Below are positions 27,852-37,258 of a DNA stretch of 39,527 bases, piece by piece; within the stretch, counting starts at the first letter, position 1; each line of letters begins with the position of its first letter. This stretch comes from Occallatibacter sp. (GTDB lineage Bacteria; Acidobacteriota; Terriglobia; Terriglobales; Acidobacteriaceae): contig JADGNO010000288.1 in assembly GCA_017883405.1 (NCBI GenBank), positions 1-39,527 of the forward strand. The letters run 5' to 3'. The position numbers were made by a program, and so were the translations under genes. The notes beneath the pieces were generated by a model that had not been told where the DNA came from, ran no database searches, and was given only the letters and a program-made list of their open reading frames with translations.

Positions 27852-29568
27852 ACTTGCCTTGCTTGTGCTTGCCCGCCTGCCACTGGAAAATCGCGTTTTA
27901 TGCCGCCAGTTTATGCTGCGGGTCGTCGATCTTGAGGCTCTGTCGATCGAGGCGGATATTCCGCAATTCCTGGGTCAGTTCGCGGGCGTCGCTATCATGC
28001 TCAGCATTGTTCACTCCGTGATCGCGTGGGCCTATTTTGCTCCCATGTCCATAAGTGAGCGAATCGGATTCGCATGCCACTTTGAGCAGTACCTCATCGC
28101 CACCATGATGCTGGCAGTCGGGATCTTCGCAGTCATCAGCTGGGATGCGGTGTTTCCCGATCGCCGCGACATCATGGTGCTCTCGCCGCTTCCCGTCAAA
28201 GCACGTACCATCCTGTTCGCCAAGCTCGGTGCGTCCGGCGCAATCCTCGGGCTGGCGATTCTCACGCTCAACATCCTGTCAGGATTCGTGTGGCCGTTTG
28301 CGCTCGGCATGGCCGGCGGCTTCGTGCAGGGCTTCCTTAGAACTTGCGCGGCCTGGTGGTTCACCATGATCGCCGCTAGCCTTTTCATGTATTCGTCCGC
28401 GCTTGCCATCCAGGGAATCAGTGCGCTGTTGTTGCCGCGCAGACTGTTCATGCAGGTTTCAGCGGTGATGCAGGTGGCTGGATTCGCCGCCATTTTGTCA
28501 GTCTATTTTCTGCAGGGTACGCTCACTTCAATGGCCGCGCTCGTCGCCCCGCAGAATCAGCGGCTGCTGGCAAGCTCGCCGTCGTTCTGGTTTTTTGCGC
28601 TCTTCAACCAGGTGCGCGGAGTACTTCCGCCGGAGCTTGCCTGGGTTGCGCAGCGTGCCTGGGTCGCGCTTGCCGTCTCTCTTTCCGGCGGCCTGCTGGC
28701 GTTGCTGTTGTGCTACCTGCGCACCATGAAGAAGACCGCTGAAGAACCGGATCTGCTGCCGGCTAAACGCGGTTTCCACTGGGCACCGCGTCTCGGAGGC
28801 GGACTGCAGGCCGTTATCACGCTCTTTTCATTGCGAACACTTCTGCGTAGCCGCCATCATCGCGTGATTCTTGCTTTCTACCTCTCTATTGTTTTCGCCA
28901 TCGCTCTGGCCGCGGCGCACCGGGCTATCGCCGCCGGCCAGCCGCGTCCTTTCTCAGCCGAACTGCCCACCATCACTAACCTCATGATGGTCATCTCTGT
29001 GATCGGATTTCGAAAGGTATTCTCGATTCCAGTTTCGCTTACCGCGAATTGGGTTCTGCGGACTACCCAGCTCAATCCTTCGCTAGAATTTGTCGCTGCC
29101 ACAAGAAACACCTTGTTCCTTTTCGCCGTCGTTCCGGTTTGGATCGTTTCCGCCTGTCTAGGGCTTTCCTTTCGACCTCTGCCTCTGGTTGGAGAGCATC
29201 TCCTGGTGCTGATACTGATCGGCATCATCCTCGTTGAGCTCAGCCTGATCCGTTTTCACAAAGTGCCATTCACCTGCTCTCTCCTACCAGGAAGCACCAA
29301 TCTCCAATTAGTGTTTTGGGCCGGGCTCGCCGGCTTCGTTCTCCTCTCGCTCTTCGTCATCTCGTGTGAAATGCCGGCACTTCGCAACATGCGCCTCTAC
29401 GTGTGGCTTGTTGCCGCACTATGCGCATTCGCCGCAGGACTCTGGACGTTCAACCGGCACAAAGCAAAATCGGCGATTCTCTACTTTGAAGAACTTCCTG
29501 ACGAAGTCCTGACTACATTGCACCTTCTCATGCCTCCATCCCCAGCAACCGTTTCGCATCATCAATAG
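27844..29568 (+). CDS. ABC transporter permease, multi-TM
   Basis: Very hydrophobic 574-aa ORF; ATG overlaps the ATPase stop by 8 nt. The ORF track's 27577 start lies inside the ATPase gene. Confidence 0.8.
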   Translation: MRRLALLVLARLPLENRVLCRQFMLRVVDLEALSIEADIPQFLGQFAGVAIMLSIVHSVIAWAYFAPMSISERIGFACHFEQYLIATMMLAVGIFAVISWDAVFPDRRDIMVLSPLPVKARTILFAKLGASGAILGLAILTLNILSGFVWPFALGMAGGFVQGFLRTCAAWWFTMIAASLFMYSSALAIQGISALLLPRRLFMQVSAVMQVAGFAAILSVYFLQGTLTSMAALVAPQNQRLLASSPSFWFFALFNQVRGVLPPELAWVAQRAWVALAVSLSGGLLALLLCYLRTMKKTAEEPDLLPAKRGFHWAPRLGGGLQAVITLFSLRTLLRSRHHRVILAFYLSIVFAIALAAAHRAIAAGQPRPFSAELPTITNLMMVISVIGFRKVFSIPVSLTANWVLRTTQLNPSLEFVAATRNTLFLFAVVPVWIVSACLGLSFRPLPLVGEHLLVLILIGIILVELSLIRFHKVPFTCSLLPGSTNLQLVFWAGLAGFVLLSLFVISCEMPALRNMRLYVWLVAALCAFAAGLWTFNRHKAKSAILYFEELPDEVLTTLHLLMPPSPATVSHHQ

Positions 29569-29605
29569 CGCCAGGGCCGCAAGAATTGAACCCAAAAAGG
29601 AAACC

Positions 29606-29629
29606 GCCGGAGCGAAACCCAACTCCGGC
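29606..29629. terminator. Hairpin between convergent genes
   Basis: GCCGGAG-N10-CTCCGGC. Confidence 0.45.
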
Positions 29630-29662
29630 AGTGCGCGTGCAACGCAAAATCTTGAATCGTCC

Positions 29663-30190
29663 TTACGCAGCCGTGTGACCGCGGGCTTCGATGTTCGCAT
29701 TATGCGGCGCCTGCAATTGCTGCCGCAGCGTGCCGGCCAGCTCGGCCACTAGTCGCAGGCGGTCGGCTACCGGCGTGGGCACACCGATCCCCTTGAGAGC
29801 CAGTTCCGATTGCAGTAGCAGTCCGGCGATTGTCGACTTGAGCTCTGTCTCCATGGCGGAGGCGGCGGCACGGCTGGCCAGCGCCTGCTCCCGCTGACGG
29901 CGATAGAGCGCCGCCTTAATCTCACGCACTAAGCGCGCGGATCCGGAAAGCGCAAAATTAACTTGCAGCGGTATCGCAAGGCCGGCCTGTGCCCAGATTG
30001 CTTCTGCTGCAGCCGGATCGCATTCGGTCAACGTTTCGTCCAATACTACCGCGAAAAATTCACGCCGCTTCAGTATCGCCAAGGCTGACCTGCGATTCTC
30101 GGCTACTTCTACTACCATGCCCAGTTGCGTGCTCACCGCTGCTCCACAGTTGCGTGCTCCCTCAATGCCAGTCACCATCAAAACGCTCAT
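29663..30190 (-). CDS. Degenerate receiver-like protein with HisKA-like C-terminal helix pair
   Basis: MSVLMVTGIEGARN...FFAVVLDETLTECDPAAAEAI...; C-term TELKSTIAGLLLQSELALKGIGVPTPVADRLRLVAELAGTLRQQL. Likely start 30190, not 30289. Confidence 0.6.
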   Translation of the reverse strand: MSVLMVTGIEGARNCGAAVSTQLGMVVEVAENRRSALAILKRREFFAVVLDETLTECDPAAAEAIWAQAGLAIPLQVNFALSGSARLVREIKAALYRRQREQALASRAAASAMETELKSTIAGLLLQSELALKGIGVPTPVADRLRLVAELAGTLRQQLQAPHNANIEARGHTAA

Positions 30191-30345
30191 CTCAACTCCT
30201 TGAATGCGGCCCTCGGCCCATGGCTTGAACTTCATTGGTTTGGCTCTCCGCATAAGTGGCCAGCCTCGGCGAGCGGCCACAAGGCACACCGCGCGTAAGC
30301 TATCCCGCTCAAGAAAGCTGGAAATTCTTTACTGAAAAGTGCGGA

Positions 30346-31815
30346 TTAGTCTTCGCTAAGAGGATCGGCGATGCCGTATTCCTTCAGCTTTCGGTAAAGC
30401 GTGGTTTTGCCAATGCCGAGCAACCTGGCAGCCTGAAGCTTGTCGCCCTTGAGGGTGCGAATTGCTGACACAATCGCTTCACGCTCCAGGTCGGCCAGCG
30501 TTCTTACACCGGTCGCTTCATGATTCTCGGCGTCGTTCCCGGCTGCAGCCGTGTTGCTGGCACGGTGGGCTTCGAGCCCCTGCCGTTGCAGTTGCGTGGG
30601 CAAATCACCCAGGTGCAGGACCGGCCCTGAAGTTAATGCGCAGGCCCGCTCGACCGAGTTCTCAAGTTCTCGTACATTGCCCGGCCAGTCGTAGCGCATC
30701 ATCGTGCGCAATGCCTCGTCACTCAGCGTGAACTTGGCGCCGCGCTCTTTGCTGATGCGATCGAGAAAGTGCGCCGCCAGCAGCGGAATGTCTTCGCGCC
30801 GATCCCGCAACGAGGGCAGCCGCAGATTGACCACGTTGAGGCGGTAGAACAGATCCTTGCGGAAAGTTCCTTTTTCCACCATCGACGCCAGGTCGCGATT
30901 GGTCGCAGCCAGAATCCTCGCCTTGATCGGCACCCGGTGCGTGGCGCCGACCGGACGCACTTCTCTCTCCTGCAGTGCGCGCAACAGTTTGGCCTGGAGG
31001 TCCAGCGTCAGTTCGCCAATCTCATCGAGGAATACCGTACCGCCCTCGGCGGCAACCAGCAGGCCATCCTTGGAGCGATTGGCCCCGGTGTACGCGCCTT
31101 TTACATGGCCGAACAACTCGCTCTCGATGAGCGTCGGCACCAGCGAGCCGCAATCGACCGGTAGAAATGGCTTTTGAGCGTTCGGCCCAAAAGCATGAAT
31201 GGTCCGCGCCACCAGTTCCTTGCCCGTTCCGCTTTCGCCCAGAATCAGTACCGGGTGCGCACTTAGCGCAACCTTGGAGAGAATCCGATATAGCTTCTCC
31301 ATCTCGTCCGAGCGGCCAATCATGGAGCCAAGCCCCTGCGACAGGCGCAGCCGTTCGCGTACTTGCCTGGCCGTTTTGTCGGTGGTTTGGTTCTCAGCCG
31401 CCCGGTCCAGAACCGTTGAAAGCTCGTCCATGGCAAAAGGCTTGGTCAAATAATCCGAGGCGCCGCAACGCATTGCTTCAACCGCTGCATTCACCGTCCC
31501 CGATGCCGTCATGGCAATCACTATGGTGTTCGGATAAAGAAGTTTGACTTCGGAAATAAGTTCCAGCCCGTGATTCGCGCTGTTGGGCAGGTCGACAAGC
31601 AAGATATCCGCCCGCCGCCCACGCAACTGGATTCGTGCCTGGCCAAGATCGCCCGTGCTTTCCACCGCGTAACCGAGGCTCGACGCTATCTCCGCGCAAG
31701 CTGAACGTACCGCCGAATCAGGATCGACTACGAGCAGATGCAGGCGCACTGCGGGCTCGGTGTTTCGGGGGATAAACTCCATGGGCCTTTTGTTGCTGAT
31801 GATTGTCTCCAACAT
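30346..31815 (-). CDS. NtrC-family sigma-54-dependent response regulator
   Basis: Receiver LVVDPDSAVR...LLVDLPNSANHGLELI...LTKPF; AAA+ GESGTGKELVARTIH, ELFGHVKGAYTGANRSKDGLL, Fis-type HTH at the C-terminus. Start at 31815 supported by AAAGG. Confidence 0.95.
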   Translation of the reverse strand: MLETIISNKRPMEFIPRNTEPAVRLHLLVVDPDSAVRSACAEIASSLGYAVESTGDLGQARIQLRGRRADILLVDLPNSANHGLELISEVKLLYPNTIVIAMTASGTVNAAVEAMRCGASDYLTKPFAMDELSTVLDRAAENQTTDKTARQVRERLRLSQGLGSMIGRSDEMEKLYRILSKVALSAHPVLILGESGTGKELVARTIHAFGPNAQKPFLPVDCGSLVPTLIESELFGHVKGAYTGANRSKDGLLVAAEGGTVFLDEIGELTLDLQAKLLRALQEREVRPVGATHRVPIKARILAATNRDLASMVEKGTFRKDLFYRLNVVNLRLPSLRDRREDIPLLAAHFLDRISKERGAKFTLSDEALRTMMRYDWPGNVRELENSVERACALTSGPVLHLGDLPTQLQRQGLEAHRASNTAAAGNDAENHEATGVRTLADLEREAIVSAIRTLKGDKLQAARLLGIGKTTLYRKLKEYGIADPLSED

Positions 31816-31887
31816 TGTATTTGCCTTTCTGGCGAATAAGAGCGATGAGATAAGCGTCAATACATGCCAAAAACCGGCACGCCGTCG

Positions 31888-32781
31888 TTAGATCTTGGCG
31901 CCCAATTTTCTTACCGGCAGTTCGATCTGAATACGCGCGCCGCCTTCCGGGTAGTTGCAGGCGAAAATGCGGCCGCCTGCCGCTTCCACAATCGAGCGGG
32001 AGATTGCCAGTCCTAGCCCGCGATGTTGGGCCGCCTTGCTCCCCGCGGCCGCTGCATCTTTGCCACGCGTTGTATAGCCCGAGTCGAAGACGGTCGTTTG
32101 CGCCTCCTCCGGTATTCCCGGCCCGTTGTCTTCCACGGTAAGCACCAACGTGTCCATTGCTCCGGCACTGGCTGGAATTTCACGCAGGCCGATCTCAAGG
32201 AGTCCGCCAGACGGCATCGCTTCGCCGGCATTCTTTACTAGGTTCACCAACACGCGGGTCAAGTCCTCGCCAGTCATCCATACCGGGCGCGCGCCACCAA
32301 CCACATCAACGGTAAGGGTGATGGAAGAACCCGCCAGTGCAGCCAGCAGATTGTGATTGGCGAGAAGTTCAACCGCCAGGCTGCCGATGGGCGCGCTTGG
32401 TTTTGGATCCCAACGCGTCATCCAGTCATTGCGCATCAACCCCTGTTGCCTGCGATCAACGCCGCCGCGCTTTGTATATGCCTGCCCAGTGGTAAGGACG
32501 TCCTGGTCGGTATCGATCGCCACCAGCTTTTCAACCAGCCGGCGACTGGCGGCAGCAACGAGCCGCAGTTCACTGCCGTAATGAGCGAACGGGTATGCCA
32601 GCACGCCCGGTTCTTCAAGCAGGTCGCAGTAGAGTCCAAGCGCAGTTACCATGTTGCGCGCATCGTGCGCTACTTCGGCTACGGTCTCTCCGCGACTGCC
32701 AATCGTCGCCAACGTCTCTACCACCACTTCCAACCGCTTCCGCTCTACCGTATTCATTGTTGTCGCTTCCAATTGCTGCAT
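31888..32781 (-). CDS. Sensor histidine kinase without obvious sensor or TM domain
   Basis: H-box EVAHDARNMVTALGLYCDLL; N-box NLVKNAGEAMPSGG; VEDNGPGIPEEAQTTVFDSGYTTR; GLGLAISRSIVEAAGG. Confidence 0.93.
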   Translation of the reverse strand: MQQLEATTMNTVERKRLEVVVETLATIGSRGETVAEVAHDARNMVTALGLYCDLLEEPGVLAYPFAHYGSELRLVAAASRRLVEKLVAIDTDQDVLTTGQAYTKRGGVDRRQQGLMRNDWMTRWDPKPSAPIGSLAVELLANHNLLAALAGSSITLTVDVVGGARPVWMTGEDLTRVLVNLVKNAGEAMPSGGLLEIGLREIPASAGAMDTLVLTVEDNGPGIPEEAQTTVFDSGYTTRGKDAAAAGSKAAQHRGLGLAISRSIVEAAGGRIFACNYPEGGARIQIELPVRKLGAKI

Positions 32782-32905
32782 CGCTTGTTCCTCTTTCTTA
32801 AGCGGGAGGAGAAACCGCTCTCGAAGTTTGGCGCGAACGAACCCGAACGCCTGCTCCGAAGCTTCTTCCCAATCCCGATCTAACTGCTTGTTTGTCCTCT
32901 TCTAG

Positions 32906-32922
32906 TACACGTGGTGTGCCAA
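32906..32922 (-). promoter_or_regulatory. Candidate sigma-54 promoter of the kinase-regulator operon
   Basis: Minus strand TTGGCACACCACGTGTA; strong -24 (TTGGCAC), weak -12 (GTGTA). Confidence 0.4.
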
Positions 32923-32965
32923 ACTCGAACAGATCAGGTAAATTACTGATAATGGGATAGATGAC

Positions 32966-33129
32966 TGTCCGTTTCTCGGACATTGGGGCCCCGCGGAGGT
33001 TTGCGTATCCGTTCCGAAATGGAACAGCTCCACATGCCAATTCGCATTAAAGCCCATGTTTGCCAGCGGTTACCCCGGCATTCCCGATTCGGCGCGGCAT
33101 AACGCTCGATTCCCGTTCTGAAATGGACC
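32966..33129. promoter_or_regulatory. Three related dyads, candidate enhancer (UAS) sites
   Basis: TGTCCG-TTTCT-CGGACA (32966-32982), GTTCC-GAAAT-GGAAC (33011-33025), GTTCTGAAATGGACC (33115-33129). Confidence 0.5.
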
Positions 33130-33227
33130 TCTTTTTCCCACGCCTGGGGAGCGGCGATCGCCGATCGACAATTGCACCAAGGCGGGTCTCGGGCGCCGAT
33201 CCGATGCCGATTTCGTACAATCGCCCT

Positions 33228-33965
33228 ATGCACGCTCCCAACCAGTTCTTCCGTCCTGGCGGCCGATCCGCCTCGCAACTTCGTCCGCTTACTCTCACTC
33301 CCGGCTTTGTTCAAACTGCGGAGGGCTCCGTTCTTGTCACCCTGGGCAACACACGAGTCTTGACCAATGCCACCATCGAGCAGGGTGTTCCAGGCTGGCT
33401 GCGCAACTCCGGCCGGGGCTGGGTCACGGCGGAGTACTCCATGCTTCCGCGCTCAACGGTCACGCGCACTCCGCGTGAGAGTGAGCGCGGCAAGATCGGC
33501 GGCCGCACGCACGAAATTCAGCGGCTCATTGGTCGCAGCCTGCGTTCTGCGGTGAATTTGCATGTCCTGGGTGAACGCACCGTCATTCTTGACTGCGACG
33601 TAATCCAGGCAGACGGCGGTACACGCACCGCGGCCATCACCGGCGCCGCTGTAGCGCTGGGAATCGCACTGAACGCACTGGTCAAAGCTGGAACGCTGAA
33701 GCAGTCGCCGCTCAAGCAACTTGTGGCAGCCACATCGGTGGGTATTGTCGAAGGAACAGCCTTGCTTGATCTTTGCTACGAAGAAGATTCTGCCGCAGAG
33801 GTAGATATGAACGTAGTGATGACCGAGGACGGCGGCCTGGTAGAAAGCCAGGCGACTGCAGAAAAAGGCTCCTACTCGCGAAGCCAGCTTAACGGGCTGC
33901 TGGATCTGGCGGAAGGCGGGATTAATGAAATCTTCGCAGCGCAGCGTGCGGTGCTGGGAGCGTAA
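33228..33965 (+). CDS. rph: Ribonuclease PH
   Basis: [88 protein letters not shown]. Homology starts near ATG 33228. Confidence 0.96.
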   Translation: MHAPNQFFRPGGRSASQLRPLTLTPGFVQTAEGSVLVTLGNTRVLTNATIEQGVPGWLRNSGRGWVTAEYSMLPRSTVTRTPRESERGKIGGRTHEIQRLIGRSLRSAVNLHVLGERTVILDCDVIQADGGTRTAAITGAAVALGIALNALVKAGTLKQSPLKQLVAATSVGIVEGTALLDLCYEEDSAAEVDMNVVMTEDGGLVESQATAEKGSYSRSQLNGLLDLAEGGINEIFAAQRAVLGA

Positions 33966-33969
33966 GGCG

Positions 33970-34011
33970 AGCTATCAGCTATCAGCTATCAGCTATCAGC
34001 TTTCAGCTTTC
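33970..34011. repeat. Heptamer tandem repeat: AGCTATC x4 followed by AGCTTTC x2
   Basis: Read directly, immediately downstream of the rph stop. Confidence 0.95.
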
Positions 34012-34111
34012 AGCCAATCGCTATTAGCTCCCGATTCACTGTTCACTGACCACTGTCCCCTGAACCCCGTATACTCGCTGATTCGATCTGGAATCTGTTC
34101 GGAGAAGCTCT

Positions 34112-35587
34112 ATGCACACGCCCACGCGTCGCGAGGTGCTTGGCTTGCTGTTGGCGGCGCCTGCCGTTCGATTGACATGCGCAGAAACCGCGGGCGAATG
34201 GATTTCGCTGTTTGATGGCAAGTCGCTTAGAGGATGGAAGGCCAGCGAGTATCCCGGTACATTTTCCGCGGCCGACGGACAGATTGTCGTCCGCGGCGGC
34301 CGCTCGCACCTGTTCTACTCCGGGCCGGTTGAAAGCGCTGATTTTAAAAACTTCGAGCTCTCGGCGGAAGTAATGACGCGGCCCGGCGCCAACTCCGGCA
34401 TTTATTTTCATACCGCATTTCAGCCGACGGGCTGGCCTCGCGCTGGATTTGAAGTGCAGATCAACAATTCGTTCAAGGGCGATAACAAAAGGACCGGGTC
34501 GCTCTACGGAGTACGCAACGTCTACCAGCAGTTCGTGCGCGACAACGAATGGTTCAACCTGAAAATCCTGGTGCGCGGCAAACGGGTACAGGTTCGCTTG
34601 AACACCATGCTGGTTGTCGATTACGTTGAACCCGATCCGCCGTTTCGCGCCGATTCCGCATTCGATCGCACAATCAACCGCGGCACCTTCGCCCTGCAGG
34701 GCCACGACTCAGACAGCACCACGTACTTCAAGAACATTCGAGTGCGTCCGCTGCCCGACGGTCTTGCTACAGACGAAGAAGCGCCGAGCGTGGACGAGGT
34801 CTATCGCGAGATCATACGGCTGGGCGTTGAAAACTTTCCCGTCGTCGATTATCACGTGCATTTGAAAGGCGGGCTCACACTCGATCAGGCTCTCGCCAAT
34901 TCGCGCCGGCACGGAATCAACTACGGCATCGCCATCAACTGCGGGCTCAATTTTCCAGTGCATGACGACGCCAGTGTTCGCGAATATCTTGCGACCATGA
35001 AAGGCCAGCCTTGCTATGTGGCGCTGCAGGGCGAAGGTCGCGAATGGATGACGCTCACTTCGGCGGAGTCCGTTGCGCGCTTCGATTACTGTTTTACCGA
35101 CGCCATGACTTTTCGCGATCCGACCGGGTTCCGCCGCCGCCTTTTTGTTGAGGAGGAGATGGGCGACCTCTCGGATCCCGAGGCCTTTATGGATCTCTAC
35201 GTCAGACGCATCGAAGGCGTGATGAAAGAACCGATCGACATTTATGCCAATGCCACATTTCTTCCATTACCGTTGCGACCCCAATACGACACGTTATGGA
35301 CCGCTGCGCGCATGAAGCGCGTCATCGATGCGGCCATCGAAAATGGCGTTGCCATTGAGATCAACAATCGCTACAAGATCCCAAGCCCAGCATTTATCAA
35401 GGCAGCCAAGGCCGCCGGGGCACGGTTTTCTTTCGGCACCAACAACGCTGAAGCCGAACTTGGCCGGCTCGAATACCCGATTCAGATGGTGCGCCAGTGC
35501 AGCCTCAGGTGGCAGGACATCTTCGTACCCAAACCCAACGGCGGCAAACCAATCCAGGTTAAAAAGTGGCAAATGACGCATGAATGA
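34112..35587 (+). CDS. DUF1080 (3-keto-disaccharide hydrolase-like) domain fused to PHP-like metal-dependent hydrolase domain
   Basis: EWISLFDGKSLRGWKASEYPGTFSAADGQIVV...GIYFHTAFQ...GFEVQINN (DUF1080); VVDYHVHLKGGLTLDQALANSRRHGINYGIAINCG...IEINNRYKIPSPAFIKAAKAAGARFSFGTNNAE (PHP-like). Confidence 0.8.
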   Translation: MHTPTRREVLGLLLAAPAVRLTCAETAGEWISLFDGKSLRGWKASEYPGTFSAADGQIVVRGGRSHLFYSGPVESADFKNFELSAEVMTRPGANSGIYFHTAFQPTGWPRAGFEVQINNSFKGDNKRTGSLYGVRNVYQQFVRDNEWFNLKILVRGKRVQVRLNTMLVVDYVEPDPPFRADSAFDRTINRGTFALQGHDSDSTTYFKNIRVRPLPDGLATDEEAPSVDEVYREIIRLGVENFPVVDYHVHLKGGLTLDQALANSRRHGINYGIAINCGLNFPVHDDASVREYLATMKGQPCYVALQGEGREWMTLTSAESVARFDYCFTDAMTFRDPTGFRRRLFVEEEMGDLSDPEAFMDLYVRRIEGVMKEPIDIYANATFLPLPLRPQYDTLWTAARMKRVIDAAIENGVAIEINNRYKIPSPAFIKAAKAAGARFSFGTNNAEAELGRLEYPIQMVRQCSLRWQDIFVPKPNGGKPIQVKKWQMTHE

Positions 35588-35771
35588 CAAGCTGTCTAGG
35601 TAACTCTGCGAAACGCTGCGGAACTCAGCTCCTGGCGGCGAGCCGATTTTCTAGCTGTGGACTGTTTTCGTAAATTCCGGCTATAGTGTTTCATTGCCGG
35701 ATCGGGTTTCACTCTCTTATTCACGGTAATGGGCCCTGATGCAGCTCGGGGATTTCCTCCAGGAGAATCCG

Positions 35772-36224
35772 ATGAAAATTACCGACACAATTGGATCGGT
35801 GTTGAAGTTCAAGAATCAATCGCGTATTTTGTCCATCACGCCTGAGCAGTCCGTCTTCGAAGCGATCGAACTCATGGCTGAACACGACATCGGCGCACTG
35901 CTGGTTCTTTCCGGCCAAAGATTGGTGGGGATTCTTTCGGAGCGCGACTATGCTCGGAAAGGCGTGCTGCTCGGCCACCACTCCAGGGAGACCAGTGTCA
36001 GCGAGATAATGACGAGCCCCGTAGTCTCCGTCAGCCCGAAGTACACTGTGGATGAGTGCATGGCGCTGATGACGCAGCAGCACTTCCGGCATCTGCCCGT
36101 GTTGCAGGGCGAAACGGTGGTTGGCATCGTATCCATTGGCGATTTGGTGAAGTGGGTGATCTCCGACCAGGCACATACCATCCAGGCGCTGGAGGGTTAC
36201 ATTACCGGAGCCTATCCGGCGTAA
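35772..36224 (+). CDS. CBS-domain pair protein
   Basis: [36 protein letters not shown] ... [38 protein letters not shown]. Confidence 0.93.
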   Translation: MKITDTIGSVLKFKNQSRILSITPEQSVFEAIELMAEHDIGALLVLSGQRLVGILSERDYARKGVLLGHHSRETSVSEIMTSPVVSVSPKYTVDECMALMTQQHFRHLPVLQGETVVGIVSIGDLVKWVISDQAHTIQALEGYITGAYPA

Positions 36225-36328
36225 CCGACCCATCCATTTTGGCAAAACATGAATCCAACCACGTGAGAATCTCCATTGGCATGTGTGCGTATAACCGTAC
36301 CCGGAGGGGAGAAAACTTGGTACAACCG

Positions 36329-37084
36329 ATGCGCGTAGCTTTTGCCTTGATTTCGGCGGCGCTGTTCGCGCTGCCAATTCCAATTTCTATGGCGCAGACT
36401 CCGTCCGGCGCTGCGATGCCCGCTCCGGGAACGGCTCAGCCTGCCGCACCGATGGTTTCCGTTTCCGCGCAACTGCAGCCGGCGCTCAGCTCGGTCCATC
36501 ACAGCGTCGACACCATTCATGTGGATAAATGGAAGCGCGGCAACATTCGCGATGAAGCGGCCCAGAACGTGAGCCAAATACAGCGCGACATCGACGTAAC
36601 CCTGCCACCCATGCTGCGCGATGCCGATACGGCGCCCGGGAGCCTGAGCAAGCTGCTGCCGATTTCGCGCAACATCAGCGCACTCTACGACGTGCTGCTG
36701 CGGGTGGTGGAAGCTTCGCGCGTGATAGGGCCCGACGACCAGGTTGCAACGTTGCAGCAGGCGCTGGTGACACTGGGGAATGCCCGGCTGGCGTTCAGCG
36801 ACCGGATGCAGACCTCGGCCACCGCAATGGAAAAGCAGGTAAGCGATCTGCGCACAACGGTACAGACGCAAGCGGCGAAAATCGCCGCGACGCCTGCTCC
36901 CGTGGCTCTGCCTTGTACGCCTCCCCCGCCGCGCACGATACCGAAGAAAGTCGTGCATAAGCCAGCCGCCGCAGGTGCCGCGACAACAAATACAAAGCCA
37001 TCGCCGTCGACCGTGAAGCCGTCAACGCCGTCAACGCCGACAACGAGCACGCAGCCGAAACCGAGTACGCAGCAGACGCACTAA
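36329..37084 (+). CDS. Hypothetical secreted protein with low-complexity Pro/Ser/Thr tail
   Basis: Signal peptide MRVAFALISAALFALPIPISMAQ; PSPSTVKPSTPSTPTTSTQPKPSTQQTH tail. Start at ATG 36329 inferred. Confidence 0.6.
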   Translation: MRVAFALISAALFALPIPISMAQTPSGAAMPAPGTAQPAAPMVSVSAQLQPALSSVHHSVDTIHVDKWKRGNIRDEAAQNVSQIQRDIDVTLPPMLRDADTAPGSLSKLLPISRNISALYDVLLRVVEASRVIGPDDQVATLQQALVTLGNARLAFSDRMQTSATAMEKQVSDLRTTVQTQAAKIAATPAPVALPCTPPPPRTIPKKVVHKPAAAGAATTNTKPSPSTVKPSTPSTPTTSTQPKPSTQQTH

Positions 37085-37169
37085 GGCCCGCGCTGGGACG
37101 GATCGCGATTACGATTCTCTTTCTGAGGTTGGTGGTGGAACCGAGAGTGGCGGGGGAGAATTCTGCTAT

Positions 37170-37207
37170 CCCACCCTTCTCGTGATGAAGCAACGAGAAG
37201 GATGGGG
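37170..37207. repeat. Intergenic hairpin, REP-like
   Basis: CCCACCCTTCTCG-N11-CGAGAAGGATGGGG, 13-bp stem with one mismatch. Confidence 0.6.
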
Positions 37208-37258
37208 CATCCTCAGAGTATTGCTGATCGAAGGGTGGGCCAACCGCAAAGCACATAA

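Noticed and set aside
33925-34215. ORF with YQLSAISYQLSAFSQS peptide
   Set aside because: Translation of the heptamer tandem repeat running out of frame from rph.
37018-37084. ACGCCGTCAACGCCG-type short repeats
   Set aside because: Encode the Pro/Ser/Thr-rich tail of a secreted protein; ordinary low complexity.
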